DNA from: Macrolepiota albuminosa
Taxonomy: Eukaryota; Basidiomycota; Agaricomycetes; Agaricales; Agaricaceae
Reading direction: 5' to 3'
Length of the DNA: 64,000 bases
Assembly (NCBI GenBank): GCA_027475525.1
Contig: JAMWFC010000049.1
Location: 3,456,947 to 3,520,946, forward strand
Below the pieces are notes generated by a model. That model had not been told where the DNA came from. It searched no databases and saw only the letters and a program-made list of their open reading frames with translations. A program made the translations under genes and the position numbers. Numbering within the stretch: the stretch's first letter is position 1; each line of letters opens with the position of its first letter. Of the stretch, positions 1-11,324 are shown piece by piece.

Positions 1-2073
1 GACAAGATGATGCCAGAAGAGGACATTCCCAATGAATCAACTTAGTTTTCAGACCATCAGACCAGGGGCGCTAAATTGTAGCGCCTGTAAGAAAATTTGA
101 TTGGCAGAACGGTATAGTAATGGCTACAAAATACAAGAATGGCAAAAGGGAAGAAAAAACAAGACCAACATCTGACTTAGCAGCCAGCGACAAAGAAGAT
201 GGCTACGTTACTCCCTAGCAGTGGCAAGGAATATATGATGAGGCATGTAGCAAAAATGGGCGGTAGAAGAGTGAGGCAGACCAAAAACAGAGGGATACTC
301 AGATGGAGGTGAGAAGGGAGAGCTGTCATTACCGGTAAAGTGAGGTAGGACCTGGCATTCTTCAGGGACAAGAGGCGGAAGAGGAAGTAGGGTTAGCGTC
401 TGAAGTAAGGGTTAGCGGCAAGCAAGATAAACCCAGGAGTGGAGACTGACAATACGGGAGGTCTCGGTTAGAAGCTGCTCCATAGAAAGCAGCATTCCAT
501 GGATCGGAGGCTAGTATGGTAAAACGTCAATAGCGGCAATGGAGCATAAGGGGGGGGGGCAACTTACAGGATTTGGAGGCAAAGCGGTGGTGATCTCCTA
601 CTCAGCGGCCAAGTGGGTAAGCAGAACATAGCGTTGATGGAGGATGAGAACATTGGGGTTAAAGTTTTGCCAACCACAGTCAGGAACACATTAAAAGAAG
701 TCCTCTAGTCACTTGAGGATAAAAGGGGGAGAGGGCTTGGGCAGAGCTAGTAGCATGAAGAGAGTGTTCATATTGTGTGTGGGTTGGCAACGCTACATGC
801 TAGCAGCGAAACATATATACCTGCAAGAGGTCCATGCAGGGTCGAGAGGTCTAGAGAAATGAAACATGTGCTACAGTTCATGTGTATTTCAACTACGGTA
901 ATACAGCTATGAGAAAAATAACGAACAGCTGGAAACTGTCAAATCAGCGGTGTTTGAAGGTGATGGAATAGCCTCACCTAAGCGATGTAGAAAAAGGTAC
1001 ATGGAGAAGGGGCTGGTGCCTCAGGAGGGGAGTAGAAGGGCAGGACGACAAGGGAAAAAGTTAAGCGGAAGATCAGGAGGGCCTCTAAAAATACGAGTGG
1101 TGTTATATTTATGGGGCGACTAACGAGGTTATAGTCAGTAGAGGGAAAAAGAAAAAGAGGAGGAAAACAAACCAGATAATAGCTTTCATCAAGAAGCTGG
1201 TTGAGCCATGCTGCCAGATTTGTAGACTCAATTCCCTAAAAGAAGTAGCTATGAGATGGGAGTGAGAATACCAAAAATGATATGAACATGATAGGCCTGG
1301 CTCCAAGGCCTCTCAAAAGTCCAACCACTGTAGAGGATGGTCATCTCCCCAGATTTTGCAAGCGGCATGCAGCAAATGGCAGCGACAACTTAACTCCAGA
1401 ACCCCCACTGCCAGCTCAGGCACCCCTTCCACAGGATAGTAGTAAAAGAATGAAGTAGCACGATCCAGGAAGCTGGGGAGATCTATGGCAACGTGGGGCC
1501 AATCACAATGAGGAGTCCATGCAGCACCAGATAAAGTGGTCATAGCAAAGATTGATGAGAGTGCCTGATGATGAACAGGCAATTTATAGGCTAAGTGCAA
1601 CTAGCAGTTAGCAGCAGCATGGGAGGGATCTTTGTAAAGAAGCACTAACCCTGCCAGGGATGACAGCCAATTAGAAGAGGCTGACTCAAATTAGTGTGCT
1701 TACTAGGACAGCAATATTCAATAATACTAGGGTCCAGCTGGGTGGCAAAGGCAATCTCCAGCATCTATTTCTTTATACATTAAACTTCTTGTATGCATTC
1801 ACTTATCATTTACAGACTATAATTTGCACTTCTAGCCTGGTGCAGTATTTGCTATTGACCACGCCAGCGAAGAGGATTTCTGCTATAATGATTTACTGAG
1901 TGTTTCCTCTTTTTTTTGTTTTCTTGAGTTTACTTACAAAACTTACAATTTCTTGGATCCAAAATCAGACTTTATTTTAGCTACGGCAGACAAAAAGAAG
2001 GGGGGGAGACAAACGCAATAACAAGAAGAAAACACAGTCCATATTAACCAATGACAATGCTATGACTAAGCAA
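1..2073. other. Region without a confident gene
   Basis: Only short reading frames are present and none resembles a family I can name. Weak minus-strand coding character is possible around 1310-1600 but has no anchoring motif. A short palindrome at 67-85 (arms GGCGCTA/TAGCGCC) recurs inside the Cop1 LTR near 5016 and in its inverted copy near 6368, so the first ~150 bases may be an old relative of that LTR. Confidence 0.4.
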
Positions 2074-4332
2074 TCACTCCAGATCGACACCTGCAGACCT
2101 ATCCAATGGCAACAAGTCACCATCTTGAATACGATTGATTTTGTGCCAAGCTAGGGCATCAGCAATGTCATCACGGAGATAGAACAAAAGTTCCTGGCGG
2201 TGCTCCAAAAAGGCAAGACAAATACGCACATTGGCTAGGTCATGACCAACTTCTTTAGATACATTATTAATGTGACGGTGTTGACGGCGAAGTTTGGCGG
2301 CAGGATAGATAGCAATAATAGGGTAGGAAACCCAGTTGCCAAGCCAGGAGAAGGCATTGCCGGTAACACAAATAGCAGGACAAGGAGACCAGAAGGGATC
2401 AACCTGGAAATGCTAAGACGTAGTGAGAAGAATGAGAAGGAAGCGACATACGTGAACAGAGACAGGAGTATGGGTGGTCCACTCGTGGCGAGTTTTGCTG
2501 AGGGACATAGTCTGGACAGAGGAGAGACTGATACTATAGGGAGGAAAGTAAGCCCAATGGGAAGGGCGCTTGGCAGGAACAAGAGTGTCCTCAGAAGTAG
2601 TGCAGAGGCTAGAAGATGGCAAAGGACTGCAAGGAGGAGTAACAGAGGGAGTTAGAAGGATGAGAGCTGGAGCAACGCTAGCCTTGGCAGGACCTGGAGG
2701 AGAGTTAGCGTCTTCAATGGACATGGGAATGTCAGTAGCAGGCATGACCATGGCAGGAGGGATGGATGGCAATCTAAACATCAAGTTAGAAGATTAGCGG
2801 AAAATGAAGAGGGACATACTGGTAGCTACAAGAGTTGTTCTGAAGGTAGTTAGCAGTGAGAGGTGGGGAGAGTCGAAGGAGAATAGCTCATACCACCAGC
2901 AAGTCAGCAGCAGAAAGGACAGGTACCAGCACAGCTTCATTGTCAGGCTCGCCCTCAGCATTCCTTTCAGTACCATTGCTTTCATCAGACAACGATGCAG
3001 AGGTAGATACCACAATAGGGGGGTAGCTGGCACTAACTTGCGGTGCTTACCAGGGCTCTTGGGAGAGGTGAGGGTAGGCTTACGTTTCAGGAGAGTCAGG
3101 CAACAAGGAGAACGGGTGAAAGGAGCGGTGACGGTAGTGCCATCCTGAGTAATTGGAAGCACCAGACTAGCAGCGCTAATCAAGATCGGCTGATGAGCAG
3201 CGTGAAGTTTGTATTGGTGACAAACAAAATCCTGCGCATTGCAAACCAGAACCACATGCTCAAAGCTACGCTGCATAATAGCATCCTTACCACATTCACG
3301 AGTACAAATGCCATCGAAGGCACAGCTGCACCTTAATGCATCACAATGGTAGCATCTTCTTAGCGCCCAGGACCAAGATACCGGCAGGGAGGCCAGTGTC
3401 TATGACGGTAGTATCACAGCGCTGATGCAATAAATCACAAAGTTCCACATCATTAAACATAGTTTGCCTCGGTGCCTAAAGACAAATAGGTTAGGCACCA
3501 ACATGTAGTGAGCTGGAAAAAACGACTTATGTCATAAGGAGGGGTACCCTGAGTAGGAAAATAGACCTGAGAAGGATAAGGAACCATAGAGAAGAATAAA
3601 AGAAGAAAAATGTACAGGATGCTTGGGAGGACTAGCGCTAACGGGGGCAGTGGCATGCTCAATAATGATGGTGAAGTTACGAGGAGGGAGACAGGAAGCA
3701 GTATGAGTTGGCCTGAGTTTAGAGAGATCAACAGAAGAAACACAGTGTGCTTGATAGCTGAATGGAGAGGGCGTGAACGCACAGGAGATGCTAAGTTGCG
3801 AAAGGGGCTACCAAGAGTAGGCGACACATGAACAGAGGGGACAACAGGTGCAGGAGTAGCTGGAGCAGTATGGAGAGGGGGAGCAGGAGGAAGGTTATGA
3901 GGGACCGAAGACGTAGGGGCTGACTACAATACCGATCAGAGCAAGCCTAATGAAAAAGAAGAAAACCTACTTCTTCAAGGTCAGTTCCAGCCAGTAAAGC
4001 ATCAATCTCATCAGTTAGTGAAAGGGCCTAGAAAAAGCACTGAACTTTAGTGCCACAAGGAAGAAGCGGTAACTTACAAATAAGCCCACAAATGGACACA
4101 ACCATTTGGCACCTTTATATTCGTGGTACTGGGCTATACACCAATCACAAACTTTGACTTCACGTGTCCAGGAACTGTCAGAGTCACACAACAACATCCA
4201 GCGCTGGTAAAGACACATAATGGTGGGAATATTCTGTGGCGCATTGGTCAAGCTGACCACTTTAGCATGGCCAAACAACAAGGAGGCTTTTTCAAGGAAG
4301 TTGGCAAGAGCAGTGGCTGAAATTTTAGACAT
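2074..4332 (-). CDS. Uncharacterised spliced gene, probably decayed
   Basis: I do not recognise this protein. The 5' end reads from an ATG at 4332 and encodes an N-terminal segment with spaced cysteines (VCDWC, then KWLCPF), suggestive of zinc binding. Two canonical introns follow: 4077-4028 (GTAAGT...TAG) and 3970-3924 (GTAGGT...TAG). Splicing them joins an acidic LTDEID segment to a Pro/Ser-rich stretch near 3830-3920. Further downstream the frame is broken. Coding character returns near 2300-2080 as a charged helical segment (KLRRQHRHINN, ELLFYLRDD) ending at a TGA at 2074-2076. Intact splice sites argue that it was a real gene; the frame breaks argue that it is now a pseudogene. It lies antisense to, and just upstream of, the Cop1 LTR. 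It could also be a captured or repeat-associated gene. Confidence 0.4.
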
Positions 4333-4477
4333 ATGGCAAAGGAAAAAGGGGGGGCAGTAAATGAAGGGGCGCAAAGGACAACCTTATAAGAGAACAACGA
4401 CATCCCACAAATTACAGCACCGCTGGAATAGTGATGGCGCTTGACTGAGGACAGTCAATTTTTCAGTTGGGGGGAGA

Positions 4478-5445
4478 TGATGGGCTTCTGCTTGGACTGA
4501 GCGCATCAAGGGACATTACAGAGCTACAGAAAAGCTAAGCTACTGACTTCTGACTGGTCTATGACAAAGGAATAGGCACTCAGAAGCACCACATATACCC
4601 TACCAACCAACAACCACACGACCACCTAGGAATCTAGGCGCTATGAGGAGATACTATGGACGCAGCTACAGAGGGTAACTCTCAACCTCTGCCTGACTAA
4701 GCGCTCAAAAAGGGATATCATTAGGCGCTGACATTTGCTGGAACAACACCATCAGAAAAGTATAAAAGCTTGACACTGAAATAAGTAGCGCCAGCATTAG
4801 CGCCGTCGACTTACAGTGTCTGTTTAATTTTCTCTGACTATAGCCTGGGCTGTCCTGGCCAATCGGAAGTATACTTAGAAAGAAGGCAGATATCTTCAAG
4901 ATTTTACTATTACCTGGCAGTAGCTGTGGCCAATGGGCTGTTACGCCGTTGGTTGCCATCATACATGTGCTGACAGTCGCCATTGACAGGTCGCCATTAG
5001 CTACAATCAGAAGACGAGGCACTAAATTCTAGCGCTTTGGGTTGACTTTTTCTTGAACCACGGTAGTGTACAGTATATAAGTTAGTTAAAACCTTTGTAA
5101 ATAAGAAGGGAAAAAGAATGAAGCACAAAGCCTTAGCCTTTTCTAGCGCCTGCCATCAACCAGCCTTCGACGCTAGATTCGTTTCAGCATTGCAATATCT
5201 ATGGTGCCACTATGGGCACATTGCATTACAATAATTTTTGTTTTACTCAGTAAACAGCAGCCGCTCCGTTGCTTACTACTTTGCCAGGTAGGGCCTGAAG
5301 TGCTAACTTCTAGCATGTCAACCCAACTATCTTACTTGAGCACACCGGGACCCCTGCCCCAACTCTCGCACCCTTATGCCAAAGTGCTAGAGACGACATC
5401 TTGAGACATAGCAAACAGTGCACCCAACCACAGTTGATGTCATCA
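4478..5445 (+). repeat. LTR of copia element Cop1
   Basis: The element is 968 bp with perfect inverted termini TGATG...CATCA. Both ends are defined by alignment to an inverted copy at 5942-6929. A purine run GTTGGGGGGAGA (4466-4477), which looks like a polypurine tract, abuts the left end. Gag coding starts about 200 bp downstream. The LTR contains several AGCGCC-rich palindromic motifs. Confidence 0.8.
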
Positions 5446-5472
5446 ACGGAATATCAGTCTGGAATTCTAACA

Positions 5473-5482
5473 GGTTATGGGC
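5473..5482 (+). other. Candidate primer-binding site of Cop1
   Basis: GGTTATGGGC lies 27 nt past the LTR end and is complementary to the anticodon arm of eukaryotic initiator tRNA-Met. The same motif, extended by two bases, sits immediately beside the Cop2 LTR at 27784-27795. The 27-nt offset is unusual and lowers confidence for this copy. Confidence 0.5.
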
Positions 5483-5641
5483 TATTGTTTCACAACAACT
5501 CTCTGAAATGTTGAAAATTATCAGAACCTGGACTGTTGATCCCAATCCTGTCTCACACATGTCATGTTGCATATCTTATTGTCTGCTTGCCTTTGTCTCT
5601 TGTTATCCTTGTCTTCTATCCCGCTCTCTTGTCTCTCTGCC

Positions 5642-7440
5642 ATGGCACCTTTAACCAAAGTACTGGCCTCTGATGCCACCAACCCAACAATACTGGAGCA
5701 TTTTATTTGTTATAAATGGGAAGGACCAAAGTACAGCTGCACCGATGGCAACTTTCATCATTGGAGTGAGAAACTCAAGGACTTCTTAATCCTTAATAGG
5801 ATCTATGCCTACGTCTTTTCTCCCACAATCCCATGCCCTGATATCACTGTCAAGCCTTGCACCCACACCAATTGGCAGCTGAATGATTGACTTATCATCA
5901 CATTCATCAAGTCTGCTCTCGATGATGTCGAGCATCACAATGATGACACCAACTATGGTTGGGTGCGCTGTTTGCTACATCTTAGGATGTCATCTCCAGT
6001 GCTTTGGCGTAAGGGTGTGAGAGTTGGGGCAGGGGTCCTGGTGTGCTCAAGTAAGATAACTGGGTTAGCACACTAGAATTTAGTGCCTCTGATGCTACCT
6101 AGCAAAGCAGTAAGCAACAAAGCGGCTGTCGCTGACTGAGTGAACAAAAATTCTCGTAACGCAATGTGCCCATAGTGGCACTGTAGATATCACTAATGCT
6201 GGGACAAATCTAGCATCAAATACTGAACGACAGCTTGGGCTAGAGAAGGCTAAGACTAAATAGCACTTTGAATGAGAGGTCAAATATGCTCTGTTCTTTC
6301 CCTTTCTATTTACAAAGTTTGTAGCTAGCTTTTATATGCTATTGTGGTTCAAGAAAAGGTCCATATAGAGCACTAGAATTTAGCGCCTTGCCTTCTGATC
6401 ATAGCTAATGGTGACTGCCAGCACATGAATAACAGTGACCAACAGTGGAACAGCTCATTAGTCACAGCTACTGCAAGATAATAGTAAAATTAGAGGTTTC
6501 CACTCCCTTTCTGAGTATAATTCTGATTGGCCAGGATGGCCTGGGCTATAGTCGGAGAAAATTAGACAGACGCCGTAAATCAATGGTGCTAATGCCAGCG
6601 CTATTTATTTCCTCAATTTCCATAAGTCTGAGTGTCAAGCTTTTACACTTTTCTGATGGCGTCATTACAGCAGGTGTCAGTGCCTAATGATATCCTTTTT
6701 GGGTGCTTAGTCAGGCATAAGTTGAGAGTTACCCTCTGTAGCTGCATCCATAGTATCTCCTCATAGTGTCTAGATTCCTAGGTGGTCATGTGGGTGTCGG
6801 CTGGTAGGATATATGTGGTGCTTTTGGGTGCCTATTTCTTCATCATAGACCAGTCAGCTGTTGGTAGCATAGCTTTTCTGTAGCTCTGCAATGTCCCTTG
6901 ATGCGCTCAATCCAAGCAGAAGCCCATCAGCAATATTGTCACATCTAAGGGGGCAGCCCTGTGCTTTGAGGACTTGAAATCACAGGCCCAGAGGGAAGGA
7001 CCAATCAAACAGATTGGCCTACTCTAGGAAGCCTTATCCACATATTGTTATCTCTCTGAACTGCTGCCAGTCATGGCTGGACGCATTGTCAACATTGTCA
7101 AATGTGCTTTCAACATTGGAGTCATTGATGTCAACCTCTTGACATGCATTGCTCTCCTCAATAGTCTAAATGATCCCTCTTTCAAGTCTCTACAGAATTC
7201 TGTTTCTACTATTCTTAGCAAGAGTACAAAAGAGAAACTCTGCATACTCACCGACATTTGTCTCCTGATGGAGAATGCCCAGAATATCCTCAACTCTAAA
7301 GCCAACAACTCTACAGCCTTATATGCAAAAGGGGGCAGACAAACATCTCACACAACAGATCTGCCAGGCCACAATCATGGCCCTGAAGAGATATGCTGTG
7401 AAAATTGTCATTTGCTCAAACAGCCATGCTGAGGACATAT
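5642..7440 (+). pseudogene. Cop1 gag (UBN2-type), split by an LTR insertion
   Basis: Copia gag, the RNA-packaging capsid precursor. The ATG at 5642 opens MAPLTKV. The protein runs through a capsid-type segment (WSEKLKDFLI) to 5941, is interrupted by an inverted LTR, and resumes at 6935 in the same register (NIVTSKGAALCFEDL). It continues through NLLTCIALLNSLND near 7130-7170. A zinc-knuckle-like CENC...GHIKAFC follows near 7398-7455, with one in-frame stop inside it. Other stops occur, for example after WQLND at 5888 and near 7025. The element is dead, but the protein family is clear from domain order and from the protease and integrase that follow. Confidence 0.75.
5942..6929 (-). repeat. 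Inverted solo copy of the Cop1 LTR inside gag
   Basis: About 988 bp, colinear in reverse complement with 4478-5445 over its whole length. It is flanked by ACAAT (5937-5941) and GCAAT (6930-6934), a 4-of-5 target duplication. Excising the LTR and one repeat restores continuous gag reading (VEHH|NIVTSK), so the LTR arrived after gag was in place. The first base of the left terminus overlaps the duplication, so the end is uncertain by one base. Confidence 0.75.
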
Positions 7441-7547
7441 TAAAGCATTCTGTATACAAAAAAAAGGAGGAATGGCAGGGAAAACGCTCTCAGATGCACA
7501 GGAAGCTCAGAAGGCATCAAAGGTGAAGAAAGACTCACTGTCTACCA

Positions 7548-8395
7548 ATGACATGGCAAAATTCTTACATTGTGGTTACTGGTCTAGATGGAAAAGCTTG
7601 GTATGTCGATCCTTCCAACCTAGCCCAACTCCCAGCTCCCATGGAGACAGCTGCACTCACAGGCATTACCACCCTTTCTCCAATCATACCCATGTCAGAT
7701 CTGTCCACAGAATACTGGAAACATGCAGGATTCATGGCGTTTGAAGAGGCGCGCACTACTGTTGACTGGAAAAACTATGTAAAATCTATTAAAGATCATA
7801 TCATAGCAGCCAATCCAAGCATGCTCCCATCTTCTCAGTTGAATCCAAACCATTCCTGATTGACTCTGGTGCAATGGTGCACATCTCACCATACCACAAT
7901 GACTTCCTCACCCTTCGCCCCATCCAGCCCTGCACAGTCAAAAGACTTGGAGGGTCATCTGTGGCTGCCATTGGAGTTGGAAGCATTCATATTCATATCG
8001 CAAAAGGAGCTACCATCACCCTTGAAGATGCCTTATATATTCCAAATGCAGTGGTCCGACTTGTATCTGTCAGTGCACTTGCAAAACAATCCAATATCAG
8101 TTCACTATTTGACGACACATCCATGAAACTTATAAACAAATCCACTGGTGCAGTCATAGCACAAGAATCTCTCCTCCCTAATCAACGACTCTATGCTCTA
8201 GACCTCAGTTTCATGCTCACTGAGCATTACGCCTTCATGACCAGCCAGGCTCCTGACTTTGAAACTTGGCATTGCCATCTCAGGCATGCTAAATATCAGA
8301 CTGTCATGGAAATGGCCAAAGCTGGTCTGATTCCAGGTATGCCAACTGCCTTCCCATCCAAACCACCAAAGTGTGACTCCATGTATTCTTGGTGA
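7548..8395 (+). pseudogene. Cop1 protease and GAG-pre-integrase region
   Basis: Copia aspartic protease, which would cut the Gag-Pol polyprotein. The active-site motif IDSGAMVHIS lies near 7858-7888. It is followed by a typical protease body (ALYIPNAVVRLVSVSAL) and by the GAG-pre-integrase HCHLRHAKYQT near 8270. An in-frame stop precedes the DSG motif and another follows at 8393, so this is a remnant. Assignment rests on DSG plus the W-H-x-R-L-x-H-type pre-integrase signature in the correct order downstream of gag. Confidence 0.75.
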
Positions 8396-8449
8396 ACAGA
8401 CCAGGAATGCAGTCCCTAAGGTGTGAGAGGAGGGGCAATACTCAAGCAA

Positions 8450-9787
8450 AAGAGTGATGCATTGACACACCTAAAAGCATGGCAGATTGCACGAGAGATA
8501 GAGATTCAAGGAAGACTTGGTACATATCGCACTGGACATGATGGTAAGCTCATGGGACACAAAATGGAAGCATGACTTCTTTCTCAGGGATTGGAACACC
8601 AATTAGGAGTACTATACACATCAGGACACATTGGGAGAGTTGAACGAATGCATCAAGCAATCATGGGAAAGGCCAGGGCTATGCGCATTGCAACAGGTTG
8701 CCCACCAAATATGTGGGATGAATTTTACATGATGGCATCACATTTACACAAAAGGATTCTGACAAAATCCCTTGCTGGCATTACCCCACATGAAGCATGG
8801 ACTGGACAGAGACTCAATTACTTGTACATGTGAGAAATTGGATGCAAGGCATTTGTACTGATTCTTGCTTCTCATAACCCAAAAATATATGCCAGATTGG
8901 TTGAATGTATCCTGATTGGTTATGCTCAGAATTCAAAAGCATACAGGTGCTATGACAAGTGTACTGGAAAAATCTACGAGACATATCATGTTAGGTTCTG
9001 CAAAAGTCACAATGGCCATCCAAGTCCATCTATTATGCCTGATCACAACAATACCTCGAGAAACAAACACACCCTCCTTGATAAATCAATAACTGAGCCA
9101 GTTGAATATAATGACATGGAAAGTATGCCTTCAGGAGGAGCTCACCTTAACCCAGCAGAAGTAGAGCTGGTTGTCTAGAATGAACAAGTCCAACAACTAT
9201 GCCAATCGAGCTGTGTACCCATGCCCACTTACAAAGCTAACCCCAATAATCTCCCACCATCACGCATGGAACGAGCAGTGCAAGAGTTGAGAAAGGCTGC
9301 TGAACAAGTACGTGCCTCACAGGCTGAGAGGAACACAGCTAGGAATGACAGAGTTGTGCATCCTGATCAGGATGTGGGTGGACATCCTGATTAAGAGCTA
9401 GAAATAGGTGCCAATCAGGTCCAGGGTGTCCCTGATCTAGCCAACATTGCATCTGTAGAAGAACTAACCTATCTCCTGAATGCCATGGAAGGATATCAAA
9501 ACAACCCACTGTCTTTTAATGCAAATGACAAGCCAAATACATGGGCAGAGGCAAAACACTCTGGCAACTCAGCTAAGTGGGAAGATGCTTATCGCAAAGA
9601 ATTGAACTCACTCCATGAAATGGGCATCTATGAACTGGTACCCTGCTCATCACTTCCACCAGGAGCAAAGGTGAGGACTGGACAACCAGTCTTCAAGATC
9701 AAACGTGACAAAAAAGGAAATGCAGTACATTTCAAAGTCAGACTTGTCTTCTGAGGATATGAGCAGATACATGGATGAGACTACAAT
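8450..9787 (+). pseudogene. Cop1 integrase tail and start of reverse transcriptase
   Basis: The C-terminal half of a copia integrase (MWDEFYMMASHL, TPHEAWTGQ, then LIGYAQNSKAYRCYD near 8908-8960), a charged linker, and the first part of the copia RT (WEDAYRKELNSLHEMGIYELV, near 9570-9640). The catalytic D,D part of integrase appears deleted. The RT stops at about 9787, where an LTR-A fragment begins. At least three in-frame stops are visible. No polymerase active site remains. Confidence 0.75.
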
Positions 9788-9902
9788 CTTTGAATCTCCC
9801 TCTGCCAGGTGAGTAGTTTCTCATGATATCATCAGTATATACTTTGGATCTCCCTCTGCTAGTTGTGTGACTGAGCCATAGCCTTCAGAAGTTACTCTTA
9901 CA
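9788..9902 (+). repeat. 3' fragment of LTR-A
   Basis: Matches the last ~115 bp of the LTR-A family (complete copies at 53904-54402 and elsewhere), including both copies of the GATCTCCCTCTGC repeat and the CTTACA end. It truncates the Cop1 reverse transcriptase. Confidence 0.8.
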
Positions 9903-11324
9903 GAGCTTGATTAACCAGGAAGTAACTGACACTACTGCCACAATGGATAGGCTGAGAGTCTATCTTTACAAATAGTCAAATATATATATATCCTAAATAA
10001 CAATGGGATTTATTATTTACCATTTAGTAACAATTGTGGCTTTATGTCACAATGTAGTGACATTGGCTCTGAGTACCAGTGTAATGACTTGGAGTGTCTG
10101 TGTGATATGCCACTGGCAAAGTCCAATATAAAGTAAACTCAACCAACTTAGAAAAGCAGTGCTTTGACTCCTGTAGTAGGCAATGTGTCATGCAGTAGCA
10201 GCTGAGCACCACAAATGATGAAGTTGAGTGAGAAACATTACTAGCATGCAGTTACTGACCCTGGCAAACCCAGGACATAGGGAAGTATCACTGACTAGAT
10301 GGGTTGAGTTCACTTTATGTTGAGAGACATTCCACTAAGCCACACAGCTTAGTGGAATATCTCCCAACATGATTGACTGAGGTGTTATGTCTGTACATAG
10401 TAGAATATATATATCTGTCTATTCCATTGTTCATGCAATGACAAAGGCATGTGATTTGTGTGATTGTGTAGGAGGGTGAAGGACACTGGTGGTGTTGTGC
10501 ACATAGATCATAACAGCATGGTCACATTGATCATAGAATCTGATAAAAATGCAATCAAACATGTATGTCATGGATAATTGGACAGAACATGATCAAATTT
10601 TTATAAAGGAAGGCCATTATCAGGCATAATTGGAATCAGCTACAATATGAATTATTACAATGCATGCTTGTATGAGTCGTAGGTCCAAGAGATCAAATAG
10701 AAAATAGTTATGGCTTGATAGTGAATGAGGAGTTATTTTATCTAAGTAATCCAAAACTGGCTATTGAAATTTATTCACATTTTCTATGGTGATTCTTTTG
10801 GAAGCATAGAAAATCAAAGAACTTTGTCTCTTTTTTATTGAAGATTAGCATGTCCAAGGGTTAAAAAGGCCTGAATTAAAGCAAGGAGGTCAATTTTAAC
10901 TGCTGCTGGAGCATGAGGTCAGAAAGACAAGGCATACAAAGCATGGCTCAGGCTCCAAGTGTATCAGCACATACATAACAAGGGTGTCCATGAAATTACG
11001 GTTAAATTACAAACAATTCATTTCGGGTTGATGGAGCAGGACATAGCCATTCTGACACTGAGTGGTAATGAATCCGACACTCTTCATGAGACTTTATCAC
11101 TGTCGTTACTAAATTGGGATAATTATGATGCGCAAGAGTGTGTATTTGAGTGCGAATAACAATCTCTGTATCGATTGTAAATAGGAGACACCAGGGATAA
11201 CGTCCGCTATTGAAAAAAAATATTGCTACTTGTCATAATCAAGAACGGGTTCCAGATCGGGCTCGAGCGATCTGCTGGTCTGAAATCTGTAACCTTCTGA
11301 CTACTGGTCCATGAACAGAACTTT
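9903..11324. other. AT-rich intergenic DNA with one strong hairpin
   Basis: No gene is supported. The stretch has several TA microsatellite tracts. A perfect 12-bp inverted repeat with a 6-base loop lies at 10329-10358 (arms ATTCCACTAAGC/GCTTAGTGGAAT). It may be a remnant of an LTR related to the LTR-G group, but no ends or target duplication could be found. Confidence 0.5.
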
